NCBI RefSeq assembly: GCF_900182915.1
Contig: NZ_FXUG01000005.1
Span: forward strand, 186,001 to 250,000
Reading direction: 5' to 3'
DNA: 64,000 nt
From: Neorhodopirellula lusitana
Lineage (GTDB): Bacteria > Planctomycetota > Planctomycetia > Pirellulales > Pirellulaceae
How positions within the stretch are numbered: the first letter of the stretch is position 1; each line of letters begins with the position of its first letter. Shown here piece after piece: positions 27,475 to 37,781 of the stretch. Made by a program: the position numbers and the translations under genes. The notes beneath the pieces are model-generated. The model had not been told where the DNA came from. It saw only the letters and a list, made by a program, of their open reading frames with translations, and searched no databases.

Positions 27475-30400
27475 CGGACGACAAGTCATCCAACTCGAAA
27501 ACTGAATCCGATCCGCCTGAATTTGATCCCGACGCCACCGTCGAGGAGCTCGGCGACGATCCCAATGCAACCGTTGCTGATACTGGCCAGGACGATCCCA
27601 ACGCGACGGTAGCGGATGCGGAGGCTTTCGATCCCGATGCCACCGTAGCCGAAACGGAGCTCGATGATCCCAATGCCACCGTTTTAGAAACCGAAGATGT
27701 GGACTTGGACGCAACCGTCGAAGAGACCACGCCGTTTGATCCCGATGCGACCGTCCTCGAAGACCCTAACTTCGATCCTGACTTCGATCCGAATGCGACC
27801 GTCGCAGAAGACGATTCCGATCGAACCGTTGTCGAGGTGGATTTAGACGCCACTGTTGAGGAAGACCCTCTTGCCGGAACGGTGCTAGATGAAACGGCCG
27901 CATTTGATGCGTCGGATGCCCAAAGTCAATCACGATTGGACGAGACTGCCGAGACGATTGCAGGGCTATCAGCTCATTTAGCCTCATCATCCCAAACCGA
28001 TGACGATGATGGCTTTGACACCGGCCCCGTGGACGATGATGCAACCCTTCAATGGGACACAGCCGACCACGGATCGACGGTTGATTTAGATGCCAAAGAA
28101 TCACCGATCTTGGTCGGGCGCAACCTTGGGCAAACGATCAACCCACGAGAATTGTCACCTGCCGAGGCGGACTACTGGCAAGGCATTTGTGACGAGTTCG
28201 CCGAAGGTGGTTCCGGCGTGAAGTCGGCCGTGACATCACTGCCGCCAGCGATCGATCGCACGATCGTCGAAACGCGATTGCAAATCCGAAGTCAAAGCGT
28301 TGCCACCCAACTGCAAGGCGAGAACGAAGCGGCCGACTACCGACTGGTGCGACTTCTCGGTCGCGGCGGAATGGGAAACGTGTTTGTGGCCCGCCAGGGA
28401 TCACTGGACCGGTTGATCGCCGTCAAAGTGATTCGCCCCCTCGAAAAAGACAAGCGAGAAAAGCTCGCTGCGGAAGGCAAACTCGATAAAGTCGAACAGA
28501 ATCGCCGTCAACAATTTTTGACCGAAGCGGTCGTGACGGGCGACTTGGATCACCCCAACATCGTCCCCATTCACGATGTTGCGGTCAGCGGTGACTCGAC
28601 GCTTTTCTATTCCATGAAACGCGTCGTGGGCACTCCCTGGTCGGAAGTGATCCACGAAAAGTCGCGTGACGAGAACGTTGAAATCCTGATCAAGGTGGCC
28701 GACGCGATCGGCTTCGCACACACTCGAGGCGTTGTCCACCGCGACATCAAACCCGAAAACGTGATGCTAGGTGACTTCGGCGTCGTCATGGTGATGGACT
28801 GGGGCATCGCACTGGCGAAACCCGAATTCGAAAAGCTAGATTCGATCACACCGGCGACCGGACTGGGCGGCACCCCATCGATGATGTCGCCCGAAATGGC
28901 GATCGGCCCGATCGAAGAGATTGGTCCCGCGGCAGATATCTATCTGCTCGGTGCGACCCTATTCATGATCGTCACGGGCAAACCGCCACACCACGCCGCC
29001 AACGTCAGCATGTGCTTGCGAGCGGTCGCGACGAACCAAATTCGCGACTTCGATCAAAAGCACCGCGGCGAGTTGATGAACATCGCGATGAAGGCGATGG
29101 CAACTAACCCTGCCGATCGATATCCCGATACCAAGTCGTTCCAAGATGCGTTACGCGAATACCGTTCGCACGCCGAATCGATCTCATTGGCCAGCCGCGC
29201 CGAGGAAGACCACCAAGACGCTATCAAGAACGCGTCCTACTCCAGTTTCTCGCGTGCACAATTCGGATTCGAAGAAGCAATCGCTCTTTGGCCAGGCAAC
29301 CAAATCGCGTCGGACGGACTCCATCAAAATCGCATCGATCACGCTAGAGCGGCCTACGCCAATCACGACTACGATTTGGGCCTAACGCTTCTTGATGAAA
29401 ACGAGCCCGATCATGCGGACCTTCTCGCCCGCCTGAAAGAAGCACTGCGGCAACGGCGGCAACGCGAGTCCCGTTTTGGACTGCTCAAAAAAACCGCCGC
29501 GGCGTTGCTGGCCTTCATCTTGATTGGCGGAAGTGGCGCGATCTACAAGATTGACCTGGAACGAACGCGAGCCACTGAAAACGCGATGCTGGCCAAACGC
29601 GAAGCCAAGATTGCAAACACAGAACGCCTCCGCGCCGACAAGAATGCCGAAGAAGCAATCATCAACGGCAAACTCGCGGTACAAAAGGAACAAGAAGCTC
29701 GATTGAACGCTGAAAGGGCAAACGTGAATGCCCAAAAAGCTGAAACGAATGCGAAGATCGCTAGCGAGAATGCAGAACTGGCCAAGCGGAATGCCGAAGA
29801 TGCCAAACGCCAGTCAGCCGCCGCCCAGGCCAGCGCCAAGGTCGCCAGACTGGCTCAATCGCAAGCCGAGTACGAGTCGTATGCATCCAAGATTGGACTT
29901 ACCAAGGCCCGCATTGATCGCAACGAGTTTAGCGAAGCCCGGCGTTTGATCCAGGAACTATCCAAAGGCAAACCCGCCGACGAAGTTCCCTGGGAAATCC
30001 GCTACCTATCGTCTCTCGCCAACCAAGCGACCGCGTCCGCATCCGCACCAGCTCCGCTGGTCCATCTCGCTTTGCCACAAGCGAAGCCAGACGGACGACG
30101 ATCTGGACTTGTCGCAATGGCCGATGGAACGATCGCATCCATCCAGGTCAATGCGGAAACCAACTTATTGAAAATCGGGCCCCAGGTCGAATTGCCGGGT
30201 GGTGCAAACGCTACCGCAATCGCCGTTAGCGAAAACACCTCCGGCGCATTTGTTGGTGACGAACTCGGAAACATCCACGTCGTCTTGCCAACCGACGACC
30301 TTGCTAGCTTGGACACAACGTCACTTGGTTCCATTCTAAAAGGGCATAGCGATGCCATCACCGCGGTGCAGCCAATTGACGATCGATTCTTGGTCTCGGC

Positions 30401-33290
30401 ATCCCAAGACCGAACAGTACGTGTCTGGGACTTGACCACAAGTCGTCCAAACAGATCCACAGCGACGTTGTGGCACATTGCTCCCGTTGTCGCTGTCTCT
30501 ACAGTTCCGACCGCTGACGGCACGCTGATTGCCGCCGCCGTTAGCGAACGCGGCGTGGGACATGTTGTGCTTTGGAAATCGAGCGAGACTACGCCGAATC
30601 AATTCGAACGAATCGGTGTGCTGGACGGTTTCGACACGGCATTAACCAGCGTCCGAATTTCCTCCAACGGTGATCAGGTCGCGACGGGAGAAGCGGGTGG
30701 TGTGGTGAAGGTGTGGACGGTTTCCAAATTGAAACGACGAGAAACCGAAGCCCTCGTCCAACGTGCAGTCCAAGCCGTGGCGTCCGGCAAACGTCCCTCG
30801 AACAACACGTCCGCCCAACGCTCCGATGCGGTCACGATCCTTGGATCCATCTCTGACTCAAGCACGGAAGGCAAGAGCCCCGACGTATCCCCAGCCCACA
30901 CATCGCCGGTCAGGCAACTGCGATTTTCGTCTGACGGGCAATCCCTGTTGTCGAGTGGAGACGACTACTTGGCGAACGTTTGGACGAATCACGCTGGCAC
31001 TTTGCCCCGAACCAGCGATTGGATTCGCACCCAACAACTGCGCGGCCACGGCGGCCCTGTTCAAGACGCGAGTTGGCTTGAATCGGACACCAACCCCGAC
31101 GTTACTAAAGTGCTCACCGTCAGCACCGATCGATCCGCTCGCTTGTGGACGGTCAATCACAATGACCGAGAATCACTCAACAAGAAGATCAACAAACAAA
31201 CTTCGGCGAACGACACATCGAGAACATCACTTAAGAAATCGGGTTTAGCGGCCCCGGTCCACGACGATGAGATCTGGTCAGCCTCCCTATCAGCCGACGG
31301 CCAACAAATTGTCACGGCCAGTCGAGACCGAACCGCCAAGGTACTCGCATTGAACCCGCTCGGTTCCGGCTACGAATTGACAACCCAGCTGACTCCTGAT
31401 CAGGAGGACTCCCAATCGGTGACCGCCCCATCACAACGACAGCTTCAAGAAGGAAGTCCGTTTCGTGCGATGTCGATGAAAACCGATCCACAACGAAAGT
31501 ATCTATTCGTAGGTGGAGCGGATTCGATCATCCGCATTTGGGACATCGCCCAAGGTACCGAGGTCGGGACCATCGCGGGAACGGGACTGAACAACATCTT
31601 GGCGATCGCCCCAGACACACGTGGAGGCAACCGTCAAAGCGACTCATCAGGTCCAATCTGGATACTGACGGGATCCAGCACCGAGGGGACCAGCGCGATG
31701 ATCTGGTCCTGGGATCCGACAACTCGACGTTCACGATTGATGCATCGTTTGAAAGGCCACGAAGAAACCGTCGCCGCAGTCGCATTGTCACGTGACGGGC
31801 GTTCGGCGATTACGGGCGACCGGGCAGGACGTGTCATTCTGTGGAACGTTGCTTCAGGTCAACCGATCGGTGAACCGATTGATCTCTTGCGAGGGACACG
31901 AATTAACGACGCGGTATTCGACCACAAACAAAATTCCGTTTGGTTGGCCGCCGACGATGAGCGTTTGAGTGAAATCGATCTGGACGCAAGACGGATCGTC
32001 CGCCAATTCGATCACCAAGGGTTCGTCACCCAGGTCCAAATTTCAGAAGACGGTACACAAGCTCTGACGCTTTCCGAGCTGCAAAAGGTCGATAGCACGA
32101 TCCACCGAGCCACCCTCTGGCAACTCAGCGACGAAAGTCCTCAAACCCTGGCGAAGCTGACCGTCGAGTCAGGCGATCGCACTCTTGGCGGTGGCCGACC
32201 AGGTATCAATTCGATTCAGTTCGCACCCTCGTCGCGTGAAGCTGTTCTTTGCATGACGCCTTCCGGCGAAGCGGGCAGTCGAGCGGAGATTTGGGAATTG
32301 GGCAACGCGGCCAAACCTGCAGAACGAACACTCGCTTTTGGTTTGCCTGCCAAGATTGGTGACGTGTCCAGTGTCGTGATCGCGCCGCAGAACGAGATCA
32401 TCACACTGCATGGCAGTTCCGCGTTTTGCTGGAACACACAAACCGGCTCGCTCGCCAAGAGCTACCGCTCTCACGGCGCGTTGACCGTCGCCGCCTTTTC
32501 GCCGGACGGCAAGATGATCGCAACGGGCAGTCGCAGCATTAAGATCTGGGACGCTCGCTCGGGTAAAGCCATCACCAAGCTGGAAACGCCGCACGAAGGA
32601 ATCGTTCGCTCGATTGCGTTCCTGCCTAACCCAACCGGCGACGCTTCGGCTAGCAACTTGTTCGTCTCGGGGGGCGACGATGGCCAAATCCGAGCATGGC
32701 GACTGGACCAGCAGACACTGAACTTTTCCGAAGTGCCGCTTTTGAACGATCAACCCTCAACCGGTCGACCGCTATCGCTATCGGTTTCCAATGACGGGAA
32801 GAATCTACTTGCCACCACCGATTTGGGTGAAGTGATCGTCTACGATTTGCAGTCCGGTTCGTCACGAATGCTACTAAGCGACCCGGCCATAGGCGCGGTG
32901 CGGACGGGGTGTTTTTCACCGGATGGCCAATACGCTGCGGCAGCGGGAGACGATCGCTTGGCCCGAGCGTGGAATCTGGACAACGACGATCCACCGGTCA
33001 TCGCTCAGGGACACGCCGAGGCCATCGAAGACATCGCGATATTCGGTACCACGCGGCAAAACAACCAGCGTCTCTTCACGGCTAGCCAGGACCGCAGCGT
33101 TCGCGTTTGGGATCCACGTGATCCCACTAACCCAACTCGCGGTCGCGAACTGCTTGAACTGGTTGGGCATCAGGATGGTGTCACCTCCGTTAGCCTGAAC
33201 CCCAGCGGTGATGTCATGGTCACAGCGGGACGGGATGGACGCGTCCTGCTTTGGTCGGCGGCATCGGGACGCTCGGTTGCCGGTCGCTAA
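27471..33290 (+). CDS. Transmembrane Ser/Thr kinase with WD40 repeats
   Basis: The 1939-residue protein starts at ATG 27471, which overlaps the previous stop (ATGA). The N-terminal 135 residues hold about ten acidic repeats of type DPNATV/DPDATV. The kinase domain begins near 289 (LLGRGGMGNVFVA), with HRDIKPEN near 423-430. DWG replaces DFG near 442-444, and GGTPSMMSPEMA follows as the activation segment. A single transmembrane helix lies at about 679-695 (LLAFILIGGSGAIY), then a roughly 110-residue Ala/Lys/Glu-rich coiled coil. From about 860 to the end a WD40 region forms one or more propellers (VWDLTTSRP, RLWTVN, IWDIAQG, VRVWDPRDP). By analogy the propeller is outside the cytosol and the kinase inside. 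Substrates are not known. Confidence 0.9.
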   Translation: MTDDKSSNSKTESDPPEFDPDATVEELGDDPNATVADTGQDDPNATVADAEAFDPDATVAETELDDPNATVLETEDVDLDATVEETTPFDPDATVLEDPNFDPDFDPNATVAEDDSDRTVVEVDLDATVEEDPLAGTVLDETAAFDASDAQSQSRLDETAETIAGLSAHLASSSQTDDDDGFDTGPVDDDATLQWDTADHGSTVDLDAKESPILVGRNLGQTINPRELSPAEADYWQGICDEFAEGGSGVKSAVTSLPPAIDRTIVETRLQIRSQSVATQLQGENEAADYRLVRLLGRGGMGNVFVARQGSLDRLIAVKVIRPLEKDKREKLAAEGKLDKVEQNRRQQFLTEAVVTGDLDHPNIVPIHDVAVSGDSTLFYSMKRVVGTPWSEVIHEKSRDENVEILIKVADAIGFAHTRGVVHRDIKPENVMLGDFGVVMVMDWGIALAKPEFEKLDSITPATGLGGTPSMMSPEMAIGPIEEIGPAADIYLLGATLFMIVTGKPPHHAANVSMCLRAVATNQIRDFDQKHRGELMNIAMKAMATNPADRYPDTKSFQDALREYRSHAESISLASRAEEDHQDAIKNASYSSFSRAQFGFEEAIALWPGNQIASDGLHQNRIDHARAAYANHDYDLGLTLLDENEPDHADLLARLKEALRQRRQRESRFGLLKKTAAALLAFILIGGSGAIYKIDLERTRATENAMLAKREAKIANTERLRADKNAEEAIINGKLAVQKEQEARLNAERANVNAQKAETNAKIASENAELAKRNAEDAKRQSAAAQASAKVARLAQSQAEYESYASKIGLTKARIDRNEFSEARRLIQELSKGKPADEVPWEIRYLSSLANQATASASAPAPLVHLALPQAKPDGRRSGLVAMADGTIASIQVNAETNLLKIGPQVELPGGANATAIAVSENTSGAFVGDELGNIHVVLPTDDLASLDTTSLGSILKGHSDAITAVQPIDDRFLVSASQDRTVRVWDLTTSRPNRSTATLWHIAPVVAVSTVPTADGTLIAAAVSERGVGHVVLWKSSETTPNQFERIGVLDGFDTALTSVRISSNGDQVATGEAGGVVKVWTVSKLKRRETEALVQRAVQAVASGKRPSNNTSAQRSDAVTILGSISDSSTEGKSPDVSPAHTSPVRQLRFSSDGQSLLSSGDDYLANVWTNHAGTLPRTSDWIRTQQLRGHGGPVQDASWLESDTNPDVTKVLTVSTDRSARLWTVNHNDRESLNKKINKQTSANDTSRTSLKKSGLAAPVHDDEIWSASLSADGQQIVTASRDRTAKVLALNPLGSGYELTTQLTPDQEDSQSVTAPSQRQLQEGSPFRAMSMKTDPQRKYLFVGGADSIIRIWDIAQGTEVGTIAGTGLNNILAIAPDTRGGNRQSDSSGPIWILTGSSTEGTSAMIWSWDPTTRRSRLMHRLKGHEETVAAVALSRDGRSAITGDRAGRVILWNVASGQPIGEPIDLLRGTRINDAVFDHKQNSVWLAADDERLSEIDLDARRIVRQFDHQGFVTQVQISEDGTQALTLSELQKVDSTIHRATLWQLSDESPQTLAKLTVESGDRTLGGGRPGINSIQFAPSSREAVLCMTPSGEAGSRAEIWELGNAAKPAERTLAFGLPAKIGDVSSVVIAPQNEIITLHGSSAFCWNTQTGSLAKSYRSHGALTVAAFSPDGKMIATGSRSIKIWDARSGKAITKLETPHEGIVRSIAFLPNPTGDASASNLFVSGGDDGQIRAWRLDQQTLNFSEVPLLNDQPSTGRPLSLSVSNDGKNLLATTDLGEVIVYDLQSGSSRMLLSDPAIGAVRTGCFSPDGQYAAAAGDDRLARAWNLDNDDPPVIAQGHAEAIEDIAIFGTTRQNNQRLFTASQDRSVRVWDPRDPTNPTRGRELLELVGHQDGVTSVSLNPSGDVMVTAGRDGRVLLWSAASGRSVAGR
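27516..27860 (+). repeat. Coding repeats for (D)P(D/N)ATV units in the kinase N-terminus
   Basis: About ten imperfect in-frame units of 24 to 45 bases encode DPDATV, DPNATV or DLDATV separated by acidic spacers. Each unit places one Thr in the same acidic setting, which would suit a multi-site phospho-acceptor tail. That role is inference. Confidence 0.75.
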
Positions 33291-33581
33291 GAGCCTGATG
33301 ACGGACCGTTCACCAATCCCCAGGCCAACATGCTTTGGGGCATCGGCCGCAGTGCCCGTCCCGTGAAACGATGCCGGGAAACTGTCCGGCTGTATGTTTT
33401 CGCAAAATTTTGTTGGATAGCGTTGTACGGGTACGACGAAACAAAGCGAGATTGCGGATTGTTCCGTCCGCAGAATCCGCACTGATTCCAAAGTCTCGTG
33501 TTGCCACAGCTCCCTTCCACCACCGAACCCGACAGCATTGCTTTCGCTTCAATAGAAGCGTCTGACAAGTGTCGTGTCCCA

Positions 33582-35453
33582 ATGTCTCGACGACGTCGAT
33601 CAACGGGACTCTTGGGATCGGCCTGGATGTTCATTGCAACCTGGTCGTTGGTCACCGGCATGGTACTGATTGTCGTGTCCAGCGTGATTGGATGCGGCTC
33701 GGTACGATCGCCGTTTTGGTCTAGCCTGCCTGAAACAGTGGGCAACCGCACGGACGCGGTCGATGCAATCATGTCCCGCGTCGATGCAGGTGCACCGCCC
33801 ACCGAATTGCCCGTCGTGCCCGCACCGCCGATCACGATCCGGGATGCGGAGTCACTCCAAACCGCAACCTATCGCGACCTGACTCTCGACGAGACCATTC
33901 GCATTGCGATGACGAACTCACGAGTTCTGCGAGACCTCAACGCAACAATCCTTCGCGCGCCTGACCAATTGGCAACCGATGAATCCTTGTCGCTGGTGCA
34001 AACCGATCCGCAAGCCGGTATCGAGGCCGCCTTGTCAGCGTTCGACGCGCAGATCTACGCACTGGGCAAATGGCAAAACAACGACAGGCAATTCAACAAC
34101 CGGTTCTTCGGCGGCGGTGCCAACGCGTTCCAACAAGACACGCATGATTACGTCATGCAGCTCAGCAAACGGACCGCCACCGGTGCTCAAGTCGCCGTCC
34201 GGAGCATCACCGACTATGACGCCAATAACGCCACGGGCAACCTCACGCCCAGTGCCTGGCAAACCCAGTGGCATGCTGAACTGCGACAACCGTTGTTGCG
34301 TGGTGGCGGATTGACCTTCAATCGCATCGCGGGTCCCTCGGCACTGCCTGGGGTCTACAACGGTGTCTTAATTGCGAAAGCAAACAACGACATCTCCGTC
34401 GCCGAGTTTCGTGAAGACGCACGCAACTTCGTTAGCAACGTGATCAACGCGTACTGGGATTTGGCGTACGCTTACCGCGATGCCGATGCTCGTGGCGAGG
34501 CCCTGGAACGAGCTCGTAAAACCTGGCAAAGCTACGACGCTCAAAAAACCGCAAACCGCCGGGGCGGATCCGCCGAAGCGCTGGCTCGCGAACAGTACTA
34601 CCGATTCAAGTCAGAGTACCAAGATGCGGTTGCCGGAAAACTAGTTGGACGAACGCAAACCAACAACTCATCATCCGGCGGAACCTTCTCCGGAATTGGC
34701 GGCGTCCTGGCGACCGAGCGGCGATTGCGTTTGCTAATCGGGTTGCCAATCACCGAAGGCGATCTGCTTCGTCCCAGCGACGAACCGATGACCGCGCCCG
34801 TTGTTTTCGATACCGACTCGCTAAGCGTCGAAGCCGTTCGATTGCGTGCGGAGTTGCAACAACAACGATTGCTCATCCAACGACGCAAGATGGAACTACT
34901 TGCGTCCAAAAACTTCCTACTGCCGACGCTCGATTTGGTTTCGATTTATCGAGTTCGTGGCCTGGGCAAGGACCTGGCCGGTTCCGACAGTGCATTGCAG
35001 GAAATGGGCACATTCAACCATCAGGAATACGAAGCCGCCTTGGAATTCAAGATGCCGGTCGGCTACCGGCAAGCACACGCCGCCGTCCAGCACGCCAAGC
35101 TGCAAATCGCACGCGACGAAGCCGTCTTACACGAACAACAGCGACAGATTCTGCACGACTTGCTCAGCACGGTTGCTGAAACCGACCGAGCATTTGCGTT
35201 GGCCGAAACAAGCTTGAATCGCTATTTGGCAGCCCGCGATGCGTTGGATGCCTTGGAAGCAAACCGGGAAGCCGGCCTGCCGATCAGCTTGGAACAACTA
35301 CTGGACTCACAACGGCGGCTCAGCGAATCGCAAACCAAGTACTACCTTGCCGTTACGGAGTACATGGTCGCGATCAAGAACGTGCACTTTGAAACCGGCA
35401 CGCTGCTTCAGAACACCGAGATTCGCATCGCGGAAAGTTTCGACGCGATGTAA
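33582..35453 (+). CDS. TolC-family outer membrane efflux lipoprotein
   Basis: The 623-residue protein starts at ATG 33582 (MSRRRRSTGLL). A hydrophobic signal segment ends in VSSVIGCGS, which fits a lipobox with acylated Cys. The body has two long helical repeats of the outer membrane efflux protein family (LTLDETIRIAMTNSRVLRDL and NAYWDLAYAYRDADARGEAL, then a second half with YEAALEFKMP and LAARDALDALEANREAGLP). In this family trimers form a channel through the outer membrane with a periplasmic tunnel. No RND pump or membrane-fusion gene is next to it. The frame is open from GTG 33498, but that extension is not signal-like. It follows the kinase gene by about 290 bases. Confidence 0.85.
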   Translation: MSRRRRSTGLLGSAWMFIATWSLVTGMVLIVVSSVIGCGSVRSPFWSSLPETVGNRTDAVDAIMSRVDAGAPPTELPVVPAPPITIRDAESLQTATYRDLTLDETIRIAMTNSRVLRDLNATILRAPDQLATDESLSLVQTDPQAGIEAALSAFDAQIYALGKWQNNDRQFNNRFFGGGANAFQQDTHDYVMQLSKRTATGAQVAVRSITDYDANNATGNLTPSAWQTQWHAELRQPLLRGGGLTFNRIAGPSALPGVYNGVLIAKANNDISVAEFREDARNFVSNVINAYWDLAYAYRDADARGEALERARKTWQSYDAQKTANRRGGSAEALAREQYYRFKSEYQDAVAGKLVGRTQTNNSSSGGTFSGIGGVLATERRLRLLIGLPITEGDLLRPSDEPMTAPVVFDTDSLSVEAVRLRAELQQQRLLIQRRKMELLASKNFLLPTLDLVSIYRVRGLGKDLAGSDSALQEMGTFNHQEYEAALEFKMPVGYRQAHAAVQHAKLQIARDEAVLHEQQRQILHDLLSTVAETDRAFALAETSLNRYLAARDALDALEANREAGLPISLEQLLDSQRRLSESQTKYYLAVTEYMVAIKNVHFETGTLLQNTEIRIAESFDAM

Positions 35454-35486
35454 CCACGTTGGCTGCGTTGCACTGCCGACGGATTT

Positions 35487-37208
35487 CTATTCCGATTGGC
35501 CGAGCTGAATCAGGTCAATGTTGGTGAACTTACCAATCTGCATATTGGCACCACCAATCATCAACAACTCATTGTCGCTAATGGGTAGCATGCGGTGAAA
35601 GAAACGAGCCGGATCGCTTTTGGCGACCGTGCTCCACTGCTTTCCATCGTCATTTAGCTGATGCACGAAGCCGTCCATCGCGGTGACATAAAGTCTGCCA
35701 CCGGTGGCGAATGACGCGGTGCCAAACCCCGACATCGGTTTGCCCGGCACCGAAGGTGCGTCGCCCCAAGAATCCGTCTTTGGATCGTAAACGTCAACGC
35801 GAGTGACCGGGCCATCTTCAGGCCCCATGCCGCCGATCACAAACAGCTTACCGTGATGCGCCGCGACGCTAATCGCACGACGGCGAAACGGTGGCTGAGC
35901 CAGCGGTTTCCAGGCTGCGTTGGGGTCGGTCAAGTCGAGTGACCAAGCCGTTTGGTGCCACTGACTGTCTTCGCTTTCACCTTGCAGGCTCCAGCCACCA
36001 AACACGTAGGCGACGTCGCCCAACACGGCGGCATCCAGCGAAGAACGGGGTTCCGGAAGATCGGCCAACTTCGTCCATTGATTCGTTTTGGTGTCGAAAC
36101 GCGTCACCGAGGTTTGCGATCGAAGATCCTGTTCCTCGCCCTCTTCGTTCATGGCGGTGAACCCACCGATACGAATGACATCGTCGCCGTGTGCCAACAA
36201 CGCAAGACCTTGAAGCGATGGCCCAGATGGCAACTGTTTCCACTCGCCCTTCTTTCCAGCCGACAGATCCAACGCCCAAAAGCGATTGGATTGCTCTGCA
36301 ATTGAATACGAGTGAGCGCTGCCGGTGTGGCCTCCGTAAACATACAAGTGGTTGCCAGCGATCGCGGCGCCGAAGCTGGTCAACTCTTCCGGCAGTTCGG
36401 GCAATTCAGCAGGCACGATCGATACCGAACTATTAGGATCCACCTGTGGTTCAGCCGGCTTCGCGTCGGTAGGTTCGGGTTCAGTAGGTTTCGCTTCGTC
36501 GGATTGCGAGACCCGGAACGTTGCCGTTAGGTAGTCCGTCGTGCTGCTATACGCTTCGTCACCATGCGTTCCTGATGCATTCTTGTCGGTCACGCCAACG
36601 ACGATCGCGTTCAGGCCCTCCTCCACTTCTTTCGCAGTGAATCGAACGACGCCTTCCGCGTCCGTTTCGCGAGCCGCCTCTTCGTGACCTTCTTCGCAGT
36701 ACAACGCGACCTTGGTATTAGCCAACGGCTTGCCGTGATGCAGGACCGTGACTTCCACGCCACCGTCACTCTCAGCTCGAACGACGGATTGCAGTGCAGC
36801 GTTTTCACGCGGCTTGGTAGGCCAATCTTCCGGCTTCGGTTGCGAAAGGTGTTCGACGTGGTAAGTCAATTTCGTTCCATGATAAAGGCCGTAGGTCACC
36901 GAGCCCGAAATTTCCGATACGGATTGGATGGGCGAATCGGATTGTAGACCAACCAGGGTGTCGCTGTTGACCGGTGTCGTGGCGACGGGGTCGTTGGATT
37001 CACCCGTCACCAGCTGAATCGCCTGAATCGAGTCGGGCATCGGGTAGGTACAGTCGTCCGGCGACTCGCCGAACCACATCACGGCCTTTCCGTCTTTGTC
37101 GGTGGATAGCCAAGGGAAGTGGGCATGCCCTTGATTCGCTGAAAGCAGGAACGCTGAAAACAGGAAAACGGCTGCACCGATCGGAAATGGATGTTTGCGG
37201 ATACTCAT
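35487..37208 (-). CDS. Secreted DUF4198-like plus Kelch-repeat protein
   Basis: The 573-residue protein has a signal peptide (IGAAVFLFSAFLLSANQGHA). Its first mature part (HAHFPWLSTD, about 29-235) resembles DUF4198/carboxypeptidase-regulatory-like proteins, with the block NTKVALYCEEG and a repeated Ig-like strand pattern. A Pro/Glu/Thr linker (about 240-275) leads to at least five Kelch-type repeats (NHLYVYGGHTG, DVIRIGGFTA, DVAYVFGGWSL, GKLFVIGGMG, NELLMIGGANM). Together they would form a beta-propeller in the periplasm or outside the cell. DUF4198-type domains have been linked to metal uptake, but that is not shown here. It lies 138 bases downstream of the lipoprotein gene on the same strand. 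Confidence 0.8.
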   Translation of the reverse strand: MSIRKHPFPIGAAVFLFSAFLLSANQGHAHFPWLSTDKDGKAVMWFGESPDDCTYPMPDSIQAIQLVTGESNDPVATTPVNSDTLVGLQSDSPIQSVSEISGSVTYGLYHGTKLTYHVEHLSQPKPEDWPTKPRENAALQSVVRAESDGGVEVTVLHHGKPLANTKVALYCEEGHEEAARETDAEGVVRFTAKEVEEGLNAIVVGVTDKNASGTHGDEAYSSTTDYLTATFRVSQSDEAKPTEPEPTDAKPAEPQVDPNSSVSIVPAELPELPEELTSFGAAIAGNHLYVYGGHTGSAHSYSIAEQSNRFWALDLSAGKKGEWKQLPSGPSLQGLALLAHGDDVIRIGGFTAMNEEGEEQDLRSQTSVTRFDTKTNQWTKLADLPEPRSSLDAAVLGDVAYVFGGWSLQGESEDSQWHQTAWSLDLTDPNAAWKPLAQPPFRRRAISVAAHHGKLFVIGGMGPEDGPVTRVDVYDPKTDSWGDAPSVPGKPMSGFGTASFATGGRLYVTAMDGFVHQLNDDGKQWSTVAKSDPARFFHRMLPISDNELLMIGGANMQIGKFTNIDLIQLGQSE

Positions 37209-37346
37209 GATTTACTTTTGAAGTTGATTGAGGGTGTATTGGAGTGATTCGGCTCGCCCATGGGCGGCCTTCGTATTCTAGTGAGGCCGGTCAAGCCTGA
37301 GTGAAACCCGTCTAGCTCGATTGATACAAGCAAGACGTGAATGCAA

Positions 37347-37781
37347 CTAGCGAGTCGTCAATTCGAACCGATAGTGGTTGTCAGTGTCGGGATCGACAGT
37401 TGCGTGCAACAGCCCCGCCTGTTGGTAACGAACGGGAATGGTCCGACTTTTTAACGGGTCACGATCGCCCGACTGAATCGCCTGCATTGCCTGAGCCAAT
37501 TCTGGGTTTTCGGGCAAGACGACAACGTCGTACTGGCCTGGCGTGAGCCCTCGTTCTTGATCGATTCGAAAATTCCCGGCCGTGACAACGCCAACCACAT
37601 CACCGCTGCGTTCTTCAGCGATAAAACGAATCATCGCCGAAGTCACGGGCTTGCGATCGAGAGTGACTTCTCCAGTGACAGAGAAGCGTTCGAGCGGCTC
37701 ATTGGGTCCACATCCGATGGATGTGGATGATGCCACAACCAAGGCTAGGAAACAACAATTTTTGCGAAGACCGAATCTCAC
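37347..37781 (-). CDS. Small lipoprotein with carboxypeptidase-regulatory-like fold
   Basis: The 144-residue lipoprotein has signal peptide [19 protein letters not shown] with a lipobox ending at Cys24, followed by GPNEP. The mature part has [19 protein letters not shown] and [13 protein letters not shown], the two-strand pattern of carboxypeptidase regulatory-like/transthyretin-like domains that are very common in planctomycete lipoproteins. Its GTG start overlaps the TGA stop of the upstream DUF1559 prepilin gene (bases 37778-37781), so translation is probably coupled. The pair prepilin plus this lipoprotein is a recurrent planctomycete arrangement; the joint role is unknown. Confidence 0.8.
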   Translation of the reverse strand: MRFGLRKNCCFLALVVASSTSIGCGPNEPLERFSVTGEVTLDRKPVTSAMIRFIAEERSGDVVGVVTAGNFRIDQERGLTPGQYDVVVLPENPELAQAMQAIQSGDRDPLKSRTIPVRYQQAGLLHATVDPDTDNHYRFELTTR

